From: Phytophthora colocasiae
Taxonomy: Eukaryota > Oomycota > Peronosporomycetes > Peronosporales > Peronosporaceae
Direction of reading: 5' to 3'
Length of the DNA stretch: 64,000 bases
NCBI GenBank assembly: GCA_018806915.1
Contig: JAGKQI010000091.1
Coordinates: 2,046,001-2,110,000 of the forward strand
Shown here: in pieces, positions 53,871-64,000 of the stretch
Layout of the letters: each line of letters begins with the position of its first letter
How positions within the stretch are numbered: the stretch's first letter is position 1
Translations under genes and position numbers: made by a program
Notes under the pieces: model-generated
Database searches by the model: none
What the model saw: the letters and a program-made list of their open reading frames with translations, nothing else
Told to the model about the DNA's origin: nothing

Positions 53871-56800
53871 CGCCTCCATCCACTCCAAGGTCTTCCACGA
53901 CCTTGCCGCGGTTAAACAGTTCATCGTATTCGGTGACGGAATACCATCGTCCTTTATTGTCGCTTGATTCGTGTCGGTCATTGCCTGGTTCAGTTCTTTT
54001 CCGTCGCACCCGGTTATCTGCTGGTCGCAACTGGTATTCCAACACGTATTGTCCAGCGCGGTTTATTCGTCGTCGTCGTCGAACCTCCACCAGTAACTCG
54101 TTGTTGTGGTCGCCTGCGCCCTCGTTCGCCACTGTTGTTGCGTCTCGCTTCTGACCCTGTCGCGGAATGGCTGTATTAACAGGAGCCGTCGCTGTTCGTA
54201 CAGGCGACTCTGTCGTCTCGTCATTCTCTTCCCGTACGCGTCCGGCTTCATATTCGAGCTGCTCCTCCAAGTCTCGAGCTGCGGCCTCCAAAAGTACTGT
54301 TGGCCGTCGATAAGTCACCAGAAACGAAACGTGAGCTATAAATTGCTCGTGTTCTTGTCCATCATCTTCTCGTTCGACCAAGAAATTCTCGTAACCCGCC
54401 GATTCCACCACTCGTAGAGGTCCTATCCATTGATGTACGAACTTAGAAGCTTTAGGGCCTCTCGGAGGTCGAAACATCCAAACTCGATCTCCTGGTTCAA
54501 AGTTCCGCTTCGTGCGCACCTTCCTATCATAGTAACGCGCTTGTCGTCGCTGTTCCCGCATTCTCGCCCGTTCAGCACATTCATGAGCATCCTTCAACGT
54601 ATCCAGGAGTTTCTGGTGGTGTTTAACGAGATCGCCAGTCTCTGTAACTCGTGTAGCGCGCAAAAGTTCATTGGGAGCTCGTAGACGTCGCCCCATCATT
54701 AGTTCATTCGGCGAAAGTAACTCGGTGGAGTGTCGTCCCGAGTTATACGCGTACACAGCGCAGTCCACCCACGTATCCCAATCTCGTTGTCGTTCGTCGC
54801 TCATGTAAGTAGCAACACAGTCCTTCCACGTCCTATGAAATCTCTCTACAAGCCCGATCATCTGTGGCCTATAAGGAACAGGATTAATCTGCTGTGCCTG
54901 CAACAAAATCACCAATTCTTCGATCACTTTTCCGACTAGCTGAGGCGCACCGTCCGTCAGGATCTCTCGGAATGGCCCGAACCGAAGTACTACCTGCTTC
55001 ATCAGAAAATCGGCGATATTCTCTGCTGTATGGTCCTTCACTGCAATCGCCACTGCGTAACGCGTCACATATTCCACCGCTGCGATCACATATCGTTCTC
55101 CTCCGTCAGTTGCTGGTAGCGGGCCTGCTACATCAAGTGCCCATCTGTCACCGACATCGCCTCCACGAATACTTCGTAATGGCGGCACTACTTCTCGTGG
55201 TCGTGCTTTCCTACTCCCGCATTCCTGGCATCCAAGTACCCATCGTCGAACTTCGTCTTTCAACTTCGGCCACCAATACTGTTGTGCAATCCTTGCATAC
55301 GTGTGAGCTGCACGGAGATGTCCCGACCACACACTGTCATGACATTCTTTGAACACTGTTGCCCATAACGCCGGTGGTAATACTATCCTTCGTTGGTTAG
55401 GCGTCTCTACCACAACCAGACCAAACACCTTGCTAATAGTTCGTCCGTGATGATTCCCAGCTCGTAACATTTGCTGTACCATTTTGCTTTTCGATTGTTC
55501 TTCCATGATCTCTGCGTCGGTCAACTGTAGCGTTGGTTCCCTCGTTCGTTGGTGTCGTACAGCTTCTACATCACGCATGTGCCGTAAATCTTCCTTCGAG
55601 GTTCTCGTACGTGGCTGTAAAGTCTCATTCGTCTTGTTTCTCGGGGTTTTTCGTCGTTTAACACTGAGGTCTTGGTCCCGTGCATTATCATCCGTAGTTA
55701 ACCGTGGTGGATCACTCCCACGTTCTCCCGATTCTCGTGCGTCCGTCTGGTTATTGTTGTTAGTCCAAGAACGCGTCACTTCCGTATTCGTCGTTGGTTC
55801 TGCTTGTACTACGAGTGGCTCACTCTCATTGAAATCCACGCCGTCCGCCCACGTCACTGTCTTTTGCCGTCTCCTTCTGCTGGTAGGGCTATTACTCATC
55901 GTCGCTTTTGTCGTCGGATTCGTCGTCGATTCTCTCGCTGGAGTGGTTTCTGTCGTCGCGGTCGGTGTTTCTACTGCATCCGTGGTCATCGTTGGTTTCG
56001 GTGTCATCGTCGTTACCGTCACTTCGTCTACGGCCTTGGTAGTCAAGTCATTGCTTCGTCCTCTCATGTTGTCTGTCGCTTCGTTCGATACCGACGGTTC
56101 GTCGATTGTCATTCGTTCTCTCCGGCGTTTTTCAGCTCTCGTCATGGGACGTTCTACGTCGTTCGCTGCAGGTTTTGCGGTTCGTTCTCCTTTTGGTCGT
56201 CCAGCTCGACGTTTCCGTTCATCACGCATTGCCTCGGGTGAAGTCAAGGGTGTCACAGTCTCGTTCACGATAGTATTGACTAAACTTTCGACCACAGCAC
56301 CTACATCGTCGTCATGTATACTCGTGTCCGTGCTCTGGTCGCTCGTCGCTGGTCTTGGCATACTCGTCGTCTGTTCATCGTGCTTCGCAACCGCCACCTG
56401 TGCGTTCCCGTCCGTAATCTCGGTGGTTCTTCGAGTCGTTCGTGGTAGTCTTTCTCGTCGTGTTCGTCGTCGCCGTCCTACCGCTGCTCCCACCTTAGCT
56501 GCTACTGGTGCCCTAGATAATGCATCAGCGACAACATTCGTAGCACCTGGGCGATAGTGTACTTCAAAATCGAACTCCTGCAATGTAAGCGCCCACCGAT
56601 GTAGTTTTCCAGTCAAATTTGTGCTCGTCATTAGCCATTTCAACGCGGCATGATCTGTGATGATCTCGAATTTGCGCCCATACAAGTAAGGCCGAAAGAG
56701 TTTAATGGCCCACACGACAGCAAAGCATTCTAACTCCGTGATTCCATACTTTCCCTCCGTTTCACTATTCACCTTACTCGCGTACGCTACTGGTTGCCAA

Positions 56801-56898
56801 CCTTCGCCTCGGTCCTGCATCAAGCATGCACCCAATCCAACTTTACTCGCATCCGTCACTACGCGAAATGGTAACCGGAAGTCTGGATAAACTAACAC
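53866..56898 (-). pseudogene. Gypsy-2 RNase H, linker and integrase
   Basis: About 1010 codons. RNase H (RVVTDASKVGLGACLMQ ... ITDHAALKWL ... VVADALSRAP) is followed by a 300-plus-residue Thr/Arg/Asp-rich linker of low complexity. Integrase then has the HHCC finger (HDSVWSGHLRAAHTY ... CQECGSRKA) and D-D-E regions (RWALDVAGPLP, EILTDGAPQLVG, GLVERFHRTWKD), with a C-terminal region GDRVWMFRPPRG. The stop codon TAA at 53868-53866 lies within the first five bases of the LTR. Upstream the frame is broken near 56900, so it is not continuous with RT. Confidence 0.8.
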
Positions 56899-56961
56899 AG
56901 AGGTTTCGCAGTTAGGATATCCTTCACACGTTCAAAGGCCGCCTTCTGTGCATCACCCCAA

Positions 56962-58220
56962 TCATAAACAACGTTCTTCTGCAGTAATTTTCGTGATAGG
57001 GGCCATGATCGTACCAAAGCCACTTACAAATCGTCGATAGTAACTTGCTAAGTGAGCAAACCTCTTTGCTCCGACAGCATCATTAGGTATCGGGAAGTCG
57101 CGCACCGCAGAAACTAACCGGTCCAATGGTCTTACCCCGTCGTTGCTGAGTTCGTGGTCCAAGTACTCCATCGTCTGGGTCGCGAATTTGCACTTCTTCA
57201 GTTTTAGCGTAAGTCCTGCTCTCTCCAACCGTTCTAACACCGCAGCTAACTCCACAATGTGTCGCTCGATACCGCCTCTCGTAAAAACTACAATGTCGTC
57301 TAGGTATACTAGGCAAGTGGACCAAGTAAGACCCTTAAAACTCCATTCATCAGTCGCTGAAATGTTGATGGTGCATTCGTTAATCCAAAGGGCATACGTA
57401 CAAATCTATACAGTCCTCTCTTGGTGGTGAAAGCCGTTTTGTCCCGGTCTTCAGGCGCCACCAGGATCTGCCAGTACCCTGCTCGAAGATCTAACGTCGT
57501 GAACAACAAGGCACCACCTAATGCCTCCAAAGTTTCGTCAATTCGGGGAAGAGGGTAAACATCCTTCTTAGTGATCTTATTGAGAGCTCTGTAATCGACA
57601 CAAAAGCGCACTTCTCCGTCCTTCTTTCGCACAAGAACAACTGGAAACCCCCATCCGCCATTTCCTTCCTCAATTACGCCGGCCTTCAGCATCTTCTCCA
57701 CGTTTTCATCAATGATGCCGTCATCCGTCTGTGCTTGGCGTCTTCGTTTGAGCATGATTGGTGAAGCTGAACCGGTATCAATGTGATGGTGAACGTCCAA
57801 CGTTGTTGCAGGTGGGCACTCGCTAGTGTTCGCCGTCAACGTTCGGTAAGCTCGCAGTAATCTCAGCACCAACTCTCTCGATTTCGGGTCGTCACTCCCA
57901 ATGTCCACTTCATTTTCATTCGGTAGTGGCGTTTCGCAATCACCTAGTTCGCTCAACCAGTGTTCCACTCGTTCCGGATCCAGTTGCCCATTCATCGTAA
58001 GAATCTCCACCTCATCGTCAACAGGTATCCACGTTCCGAGCTGTTTCTTGTTGGGTATCTTCGCTGACTTCGTGTTCGTATTGATAGCTGGTATCCACGC
58101 TCTTCCATTCCTCGCAGTAGTCACGGTCGCTGCTAGAAGCACCGAGCCAATGTGTCTCGTCGGTAGAAACACACCTCGTTCACCATCCTCGGCAGGAACG
58201 GCAACTTCCACCGGTGTCAC
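56962..58220 (-). pseudogene. Gypsy-2 reverse transcriptase (frameshifted)
   Basis: 58220-57309 covers the fingers and palm (FCVDYRALNKITKKDVYPLPRID, TTLDLRAGYWQI, MPFGLTNAPSTFQRLM). The YLDD catalytic motif lies near 57295 in another frame, and 57255-56962 carries the thumb/connection (KLKKCKFATQTMEYLDHELS ... ASYYRRFV). At least two frame changes, so not functional as it stands. Confidence 0.78.
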
Positions 58221-59596
58221 TGTATTCCAGCGATCCCCGTACGGCTAATCATCCGCACAGTTGCGACCCTAGCTGCTCCATCGCTATCGTGAGTCTTGAA
58301 TGGAATCACTACTGTTCGTCCTTCTTCAACATATCGCACTTCTTGTTGCTGAAAGTCCATGGTTGCTCCGTGTGCTTGCATGAAATCCACCCCCAATAGA
58401 AACTCGTTCCCACAGCCAGCAATAATGCACGCATCGATCGCTAATTCTTCACCGAACACTGTTTCGAAGGTAAATCGCCACATGCCAATAACATCAAGCA
58501 ATAATCCTCCAATGCCCTCCACATAGTCAACAGGAGCTTTGTTGGACACCCAATCGCCGTACTTCATCCAGTCAGTGCCCGCCACGGTATATCGCGCACC
58601 ACTATCAAGCTTTACTTTTCGTCCCTCGCCGTTCACGTTCATTAAAGCCGTCGGTAAGCCATCGTCAGCCTCAACGTATGCAACTTGATCTGCTGGCTGC
58701 TCACTGGTGAGTGATTGTGCGGTCTGGCGTTGTTTTACCAAACTAACTCGTGCAGTATCTACAGTTCGCAAGACTTCGACTGCCATTTCTCCGTCCAGTT
58801 GTCGTCGTTGTTTGCGCAGCTCAAACGCTTCCAACGCTTCATTCGCTTCTTTTCGCCGTTTACCACTTATGGCTGCTGCTGCACCATCCCGTTCAGCTTC
58901 GATTCCCGGGTCTCCGCATCGTCGTCTGATCAGTCGTGCTTTCGCTTTCTGCCGCTTGGCAATCTTCCTAGCGATTTTCCGTGCCTTCCGAAGACTCTCT
59001 ACGTCTAAACCTTGCACCGGGTCCTTTGTCGTCTTGCTGGTACTCTCAATGCTCCCGTTCGTTGATGACGGGTCACTCCCTGCAGACTCGTTTAAATCCA
59101 CTGCATCGCTAGGGGACTGTCGATCTGGCGCTCCCGTCGTAACATGCGTAGTTGGCTTCTTCGCGGCTTCAATATCAATTCTCTGGTCATTCAAGCCAGT
59201 GCTAGCTCCATCGTCGTCAACCCGCTCGCTCGCGCCCCCTCCAGTTACGCCCACCTGAACGTCACCGCGGTTCACGTTGACACTCCATTCTCGTTCTTCA
59301 TTTTCACGATCAGCACGCAGGTAGCGCACGGCTATCATCGTCGGACGTATCGTAGACACATACTGGGAAGACCGCTCAACGTCCTCTTCGACTGCGTCTT
59401 TCAGTATCTCCGTCGTCACCGCCCTTCGTCTCGTTGGTTCGTCCGTGATTACCTCGTTCTTCGGCGTCTCGTCACCCGTCTCGCTGGTCTCCTTCTTGGG
59501 CTTCTCATCATTCTTTTGTTGCCGATCCTCACACGACGCGGTGCTTGGTATACTCCTGGTGTTCGCGGTTGTCGTTACTATCGCTCTCCGGTCCAC
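58217..59596 (-). pseudogene. Gypsy-2 aspartic protease region
   Basis: About 459 codons. The retropepsin motif VKLDSGARYTVAG is followed by a flap and GCGNEFLLGVDFMQAHGA near the C-terminus. The N-terminal two-thirds is charged linker rich in Glu, Arg and Asp. It overlaps the RT frame start by 4 bp (ATG/TGA type overlap at 58217-58220), which may be a frame change or a shifted junction. Confidence 0.65.
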
Positions 59597-59646
59597 TACT
59601 TCCGGTCGCTGGGGATTCCGGTTACTTGTCGGACATCGTACTCCCC

Positions 59647-62127
59647 TTACAATGTCCCGCTCTCGTTTTCCGCCGACTTTGGTTTCTCGTTCCGTTTCGC
59701 CATGTACTCGTCGTTCCTAGCCTTGGCTTCAGCGTCCGGACAGTCTCGCGCCATGTGTCCGCGCTGGCTGCAAGCATAACACTTCGGTCCGATGGTACAG
59801 TATGCAGCCCAATGACCACTCTGCCCACAGATACGACAACTAGTTCCGCCGGGTGGAGACTTCGTCGGCGTTCGCTGTTTCTTACCCTCTTCAGCAAGTA
59901 CTTGTCGTACCGCGGCCTTCAACTTCTTCTGGGGTTTCACGGCTCGCTCATCATCGCTGGAATCCACTGTACGCTTGGATTTGACTTTCTTCCTAAGCTT
60001 CGGCTCGTACTCCTCATCGCTGGTGTCCGTCGTTCGTCGTGCCTTGGTCACCTTGTGAGACGGTATATCTCGTTCATCATCATCCGACGAATCTACTTCT
60101 CGTCGCGATCGCTGTTTCCGTTCACGGCGCCGACCTTCTGTCTTCTTCACCTTCGCACGCTTGTGAGTTGTAGGCTCCGCCCAGTACCTTGAATTCCACT
60201 TTCGTCCTGCCGGTAACTCGTATTTTCCAGTTATGATGTTCCATGCTCCTTTCGGATTCGTATAGAGGACGAGGCCATCTGGATCCACAGCTGCATAGTT
60301 CTTGATCCCTTCCGCAGTACCAGATACCGGAACGTACACACTTCCCACGCCTGGCAAAGTCACCGATCTCACTGTTATACCGTCCGTTGTGCTTGTCTCG
60401 GTCGTCGTCGCAGTCGTAGTTTGGCTAGCCGGTGTCAGTTGTGCCAGATTTTCCATCGGGTCGTCGATCTCCGTTGCTTTAATCACCGCCTCTTCAAGAT
60501 TCTCCGGCTCCTGTTGCTTCACTAGTTGACGTGTAGTTTTGTCCATGCCGCGGTAGAATTGTGCCATCAGTACTCGTTCACTAACACGACTTCGTCCTGC
60601 TGCTTTTCGTAACGCGGCTGCATAATCAGCATGTGATTCCTTCGCACCTCTCGACCTGGTGTTCACTCGATACTCCGCTAGTGAGATGTCTTCCTTCGGT
60701 CCGTATCGTCGTAACAGAGCTTGTTTCAGGTGTGTCCATGTGCGTTGGTTGTCTGTCAGTCTGCGATTGAAGTCTACCCACCAACTTGCAGCTTCACCCA
60801 TGAGTTTATTCCCGAGAATAAAGTAGAGAGCGTGATCACTCCATTATCCACGTCCTGATTCTTTAGCGCCTTGCAATGCCAAGTCGATGCGGTCCGTCCA
60901 AGTCGATACCGTCGCTCCCGTCGTAGGGGTGAACGTTGGTAGTTCCAAGTCCTTGACGTTTCCTCTTCGTCGCCCTCGCGTTTCATGACGATCTCGACGT
61001 CGTTCCCGTCGTGGTGATCTGCGTTGGTCTCGTCTTCCTCTCCGAGGTTCTCGGTGATCGCGTCGTTCACGTTGTCGCCGGATCCGTTCACGCTCGCTTG
61101 ATTCATTACTGGAACTATCTTCCGAACTGCTTCGGTGCCTTTGTTGTCGTCCGGTTCCACGTCTTCCATGGTCATCGGAGTCGCTTCCACTGCTAGAGGA
61201 TAATGATGGGTCGTCATCTCCCGGTGATTCTTGCCGTCGCCGTTCAGGTTGTCGCCGGGGTGGCGGCTCTCGTCGACCTTGAGATCCTCCTTGCCGTCTC
61301 CGTTCTCGCGACCTATGTCGGTTGGGTTGTCGGGCATCTTCGTCATCAGCTCGTCTAATGTTGTGCTGGAGGGGTTGGTGTGCCTGCCGGTCCCGATCTT
61401 CGTTTTCTGCAACTTGCTGCTCTTCGTAACAAGGCCCCGGTTCATTACGTCTTAACCGTAGCTGTCGAACTTCTTCACGAAGCTCCTGGAGTGCGGCTGC
61501 CATGGTCTCTACCTCCGTTGGTTGTCGCTCCTGTGCCTCTTCCTCAGGTTCATCTTCAGCTGCATGTGGGGCATTTTCGCGTACTGGTCCATCGTCGCCA
61601 TGTTCCTCGGCTGCAACGTTAGCGGTCTCTTGTCGTCCAGAGCCTGGGGCGGCATCCAGTCGTACTACTCGCGGCTGCTCGTCTTCCGTGTGCATCGGTA
61701 GTTCTCCAAGTACAGCGCTAATAAGTTCTCGTCCACTGCGGAATGCCGTCTGCCCTTCTCCCGAAGCCGCAGCATTAGCCAAGAAGCGCTCTGCTTCTCT
61801 CCACTCCTTCCGTGCTTGGCTCCTCGTCATGACTGCTGATTCTTCTTCTACTTCTGCGGGTACGGCACTTTTATCTTCGTATTCCTCAGGACTGATCGTT
61901 GCTTCATCGCTGCTGTGCTGGTCGCCCCCGGCAATAGCCTCCTCGCGATGTCGCGACTGTCCTCTCTTCGAGCTTTGCGATCGCGTCGCTTTCTTCCTCG
62001 TGACCCGTTTCCGTGCTGTCTCTTGCGTTTTGTTGCTGGGGTAGACTTTAGCGCTTGGTAGAAGGAGTTGTAGAGATGCTGTAAAAGAAGAAGTAAGATT
62101 AATTTGCTTAGAACCGCTGAGGTTCAT
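59647..62127 (-). pseudogene. Gypsy-2 gag with internal stop
   Basis: One frame from ATG at 62127 to 59647, broken by a TAA near 60844-60846 between LALQGAKESGRG and SDHALYFILGNKL. The N-terminal ~300 residues are very rich in Arg, Glu and Ser. The capsid-like part includes WWVDFNRRL and AQFYRGM. Two CCHC knuckles close the protein (CRICGQSGHWAAYC and CYACSQRGHMARDC). Confidence 0.78.
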
Positions 62128-62480
62128 TAGATTCTAGTATCAAGTAGCCAAAGTTCCTGTGTAGAACTTCAGCTACCAGTCATTTACTTTACATGTATTA
62201 CATATTGGAGTCACAAGTACCGTGTCCCTTCAGTATGAGATTGTAGAGGGAACGGTGAGGTTGCTCAGACGAGCCTAACCCCAACAGCCTCCCTGGCTCG
62301 TCATCAGGTCTTATTCGCACTGTTTTTGGAAAGTTACGGAATCGTAGAGTCGGCCAAGATGTCAAGGACGTGAAATAGTGCTGTGCAAAATCTTTGCAAG
62401 CATGCGTGTACACTGCCGACATCTCTCATTCTCTGTCTTCTCACGTCCCGCCACATTCAGTCTCCATCAGGTCCGAACGT
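62128..62480. other. Gap between decayed Gypsy and chromodomain gene
   Basis: About 350 bp where a 5' LTR and primer site should lie for the Gypsy element. I find no match to the 52980-53870 LTR. It presumably includes the promoter of the downstream plus-strand gene. Confidence 0.45.
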
Positions 62481-63524
62481 ATGCAAACTGGTCCAGAGCT
62501 CAGTAATTACACGCCAGCTCCAGACAGGATGTCGCGGTCGGCCTTGGTGGTGCCTGTGGCGTTTGGAGGTGTCGTTCAGTCGCTCGAGAAGCAATTGCCG
62601 GATTTGCACGACATCGTACGGCCTGCGCAACTTCCATCGACTGCGTTACCATCAGTTATCAGCTCGACTCCGGTGGCGGTGCCTCGCACGCCTCAGCCTC
62701 AGCTAGAACAGCAGATATTGCACCCTAGAAGGAGTCTTCGCCCACGAAAATTAACCAAAATCAATGTGCCAGCATATTCAGAACGCCCAAATCGACCTTC
62801 AAATCGCAGGAAACCCCGTAAAATCGCGCAAACAGTGCCAACCTGGAAAGTTGCGTATATCAAAGATCGTGTGACGACAGCATCAGGGCAGGTTCTCTAC
62901 AGAGTACTATGGCGAAAGAAGTTTGGTCGGCACCCAAGAACGTGGGAGCCACGCGAGATGCTCACGGCTGATGGCTTCAGTGATGCATTGGCCATTGTGG
63001 ACGAATGGGTCGGTGCAGGACGGAAGGAGGACTTCTTCCAATTTGTTTCTGAGAAGTACCCATCCGTGGCAGGTGCAAATCCTTCAGGTACCTGCCTTTT
63101 TCTGGCTTTACAGCAGGCGTTAGTACTGGTTGGTGACTCACGAGGCGTAAAAGATGCAGATATTCAAGAATTCATTGCACGCTCAGCTGATCTCGACCAA
63201 GATGTTTCTCGTGGGGTCCCCTGGCGTGTATTTAGGGCGTTTATTGCTCAGGTGCGCTTACGAGGGTCTGAGCTCTCACTGGTCGATATTGAGTGCAATA
63301 GGCATCGAACTGGCCATCGTGGTGTTGCTGCAATTGAGAGATTGCCTCTTGAGGAGGGCTTCTATTTGGTTGCTGCCAGTAATTCTATGGCGGTTGGGCA
63401 TGCATTTGTCCTGCATGTTGCAAGTAGTCAATATACAGTGTACGACGACAACATTAGGCAGCCTCTGCGGTCTCACGGCGAATGGATCGACCGATTAATG
63501 TTTGTTCGAAGGGTTGCCATTTAG
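62481..63524 (+). CDS. Chromodomain protein with papain/OTU-like cysteine protease-like C-terminus
   Basis: 347 aa, single exon, ATG at 62481 (MQTGPELSN); a second ATG is at 62529. A basic, Pro/Arg-rich N-terminus is followed by a chromodomain (WKVAYIKDRV ... YRVLWRKKFGRHPRTWEPREML, about 121-170). The C-terminal half has the spacing of an OTU- or papain-like cysteine hydrolase: Cys in NPSGTCLFLALQQAL (near 202), His in VGHAFVLHV (near 306) and Asp in YDDN (near 320). Chromodomains of this type occur at the end of Gypsy integrases, so the gene may be transposon-derived or domesticated. It is divergent from the neighbouring Gypsy remnant and has no lesions. Function unknown. Confidence 0.6.
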   Translation: MQTGPELSNYTPAPDRMSRSALVVPVAFGGVVQSLEKQLPDLHDIVRPAQLPSTALPSVISSTPVAVPRTPQPQLEQQILHPRRSLRPRKLTKINVPAYSERPNRPSNRRKPRKIAQTVPTWKVAYIKDRVTTASGQVLYRVLWRKKFGRHPRTWEPREMLTADGFSDALAIVDEWVGAGRKEDFFQFVSEKYPSVAGANPSGTCLFLALQQALVLVGDSRGVKDADIQEFIARSADLDQDVSRGVPWRVFRAFIAQVRLRGSELSLVDIECNRHRTGHRGVAAIERLPLEEGFYLVAASNSMAVGHAFVLHVASSQYTVYDDNIRQPLRSHGEWIDRLMFVRRVAI

Positions 63525-63743
63525 ACTTAAATAATAAACTCATACATTTTATACCTCTCATTTCACATATTATTAATTGTTGTATATTTGGTGGCTGTAG
63601 TACCAGGGAAACCTCAGTGAGGGTAAAACCTATTGGATGCAGTGAGTAAACCTACGATAAGGGAAAACCTCACGCTGTCCTGTGACTCATTGGTAATGTG
63701 AAGTGGTATATATATGTACGGGATAATTCTTATATATTCAGTT
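63525..63743. other. Probable Copia 3' LTR region
   Basis: This stretch lies 3' of the minus-strand Copia fragment at the right edge and contains GGGAAAACCT/GGGAAACCT-type repeats (about 63605-63672). It is where that element's LTR should be, but the second LTR is outside the window and cannot be compared. Confidence 0.35.
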
Positions 63744-64000
63744 TTATGCTAGTTCAGTTATCGATTGCATTCCTAGTTTTCGTCTTAGGCTACGGAACTG
63801 ATGTTTGTCAAGTGACTTAGTAAAAATGTCTGCTACCATTGATTTGGTGTTGCAGTATACGACGCTGAATTCATGTCGCTCTACTTTTTCTTGAACAAAA
63901 TGGTATCGGATGTCGATGTGTTTCGATCGTCCGTGTAGTTCCGGGTTGCTAGCAATTTTGATGCAGCTTTGATTGTCCTCCATGATGACAGTTGGTTTAC
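63744..64000 (-). CDS. Copia pol C-terminus (RNase H), partial at window edge
   Basis: The frame enters from the right edge and ends at 63744. It carries the end of Copia RNase H: EDNQSCIKIASNP, HGRSKHIDIRYHFVQE and KSMVADIFTKSLD. The rest of the element lies beyond 64000. It differs in sequence from the Copia element at 8938-14092, so it belongs to another family. Confidence 0.8.
   Translation of the reverse strand, partial: KPTVIMEDNQSCIKIASNPELHGRSKHIDIRYHFVQEKVERHEFSVVYCNTKSMVADIFTKSLDKHQFRSLRRKLGMQSITELA

Larger units (their letters stand above)
52980..62127 (-). mobile_element. Decayed Ty3/Gypsy retrotransposon missing its 5' LTR
   Basis: A minus-strand element with gag (62127-59647), protease (59596-58217), reverse transcriptase (58220-56962) and RNase H plus integrase (56898-53866), then a purine tract and an 891-bp LTR. 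The gag has an in-frame stop and the pol part is split by several frame changes. No matching LTR is found to the right of gag (62128-62480), so the 5' end appears to be lost or rearranged. Confidence 0.78.

Noticed and set aside
55484..56557. 357-codon plus-strand frame that looks like a multi-pass membrane protein
   Set aside because: Lies exactly opposite the Thr/Arg-rich linker of Gypsy-2; the Val/Ser/Leu pattern is the complement of that bias.
62128..62480. Search for the missing 5' LTR of Gypsy-2
   Set aside because: No stretch resembles 52980-53870; the element is reported as lacking this LTR.
1..64000. tRNA, rRNA, riboswitch, CRISPR or bacterial operon features
   Set aside because: None seen; spliced genes and eukaryotic transposons make a bacterial origin untenable.

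Overview
This window looks like a piece of an oomycete (Phytophthora-like, Peronosporales) nuclear genome. The signs are short GT-AG introns (53-108 bp), a Crinkler-type P-loop NTPase/nuclease gene, an oomycete-style bZIP gene, a PP2C/cyclic-nucleotide-binding/kinase fusion, and many LTR retrotransposons and DNA transposons lying between compact, intron-poor genes. No bacterial features are present.

Layout. (1) 1-23.5 kb is a transposon-rich block built on a tandem duplication of a two-gene unit: a Crinkler-like gene facing a coiled-coil, tail-anchored protein gene. Copy A (731-3973) keeps the Crinkler-like gene but only the 3' part of the coiled-coil gene. Copy B keeps the whole coiled-coil gene (21051-23504) but only a 3' piece of the Crinkler-like gene. 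Between and inside the copies sit a MULE whose transposase is fused to a Ulp1-type protease (about 4009-8694), an internally deleted hAT relative, a Copia element flanked by a 243-bp direct repeat, and a complete Gypsy element with identical LTRs that splits the copy B Crinkler-like gene. (2) 23.5-43.3 kb is gene-dense: a secreted tyrosinase-like protein lacking most copper-ligand histidines, a four-exon DMXL/Rav1-type V-ATPase regulator (about 2790 aa), an 11-exon PP2C-CNB-CNB-pseudokinase fusion (1099 aa), a four-exon 142-aa unknown gene sharing a 41-bp divergent promoter with a GNAT acetyltransferase, a 2OG-Fe(II) oxygenase and two alpha/beta-hydrolase paralogs. (3) 43.3-45.4 kb is a complete hAT element with perfect 8-bp target duplications that has broken the second hydrolase. 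(4) 46.1-52.1 kb carries a five-exon TFIIIC-like WD40 protein with three UIM-like motifs and an aquaglyceroporin. (5) 52.1-64 kb holds a bZIP gene whose 5' part ends at a Gypsy LTR, a decayed minus-strand Gypsy element lacking one LTR, a chromodomain plus cysteine-protease-like gene, and the end of another Copia element running off the right edge.

Exon structures were worked out by hand from splice signals, phase continuity and protein continuity. All multi-exon totals given below divide by three. No database search was possible, so family names rest on recognised motifs. Copy identities are by eye.
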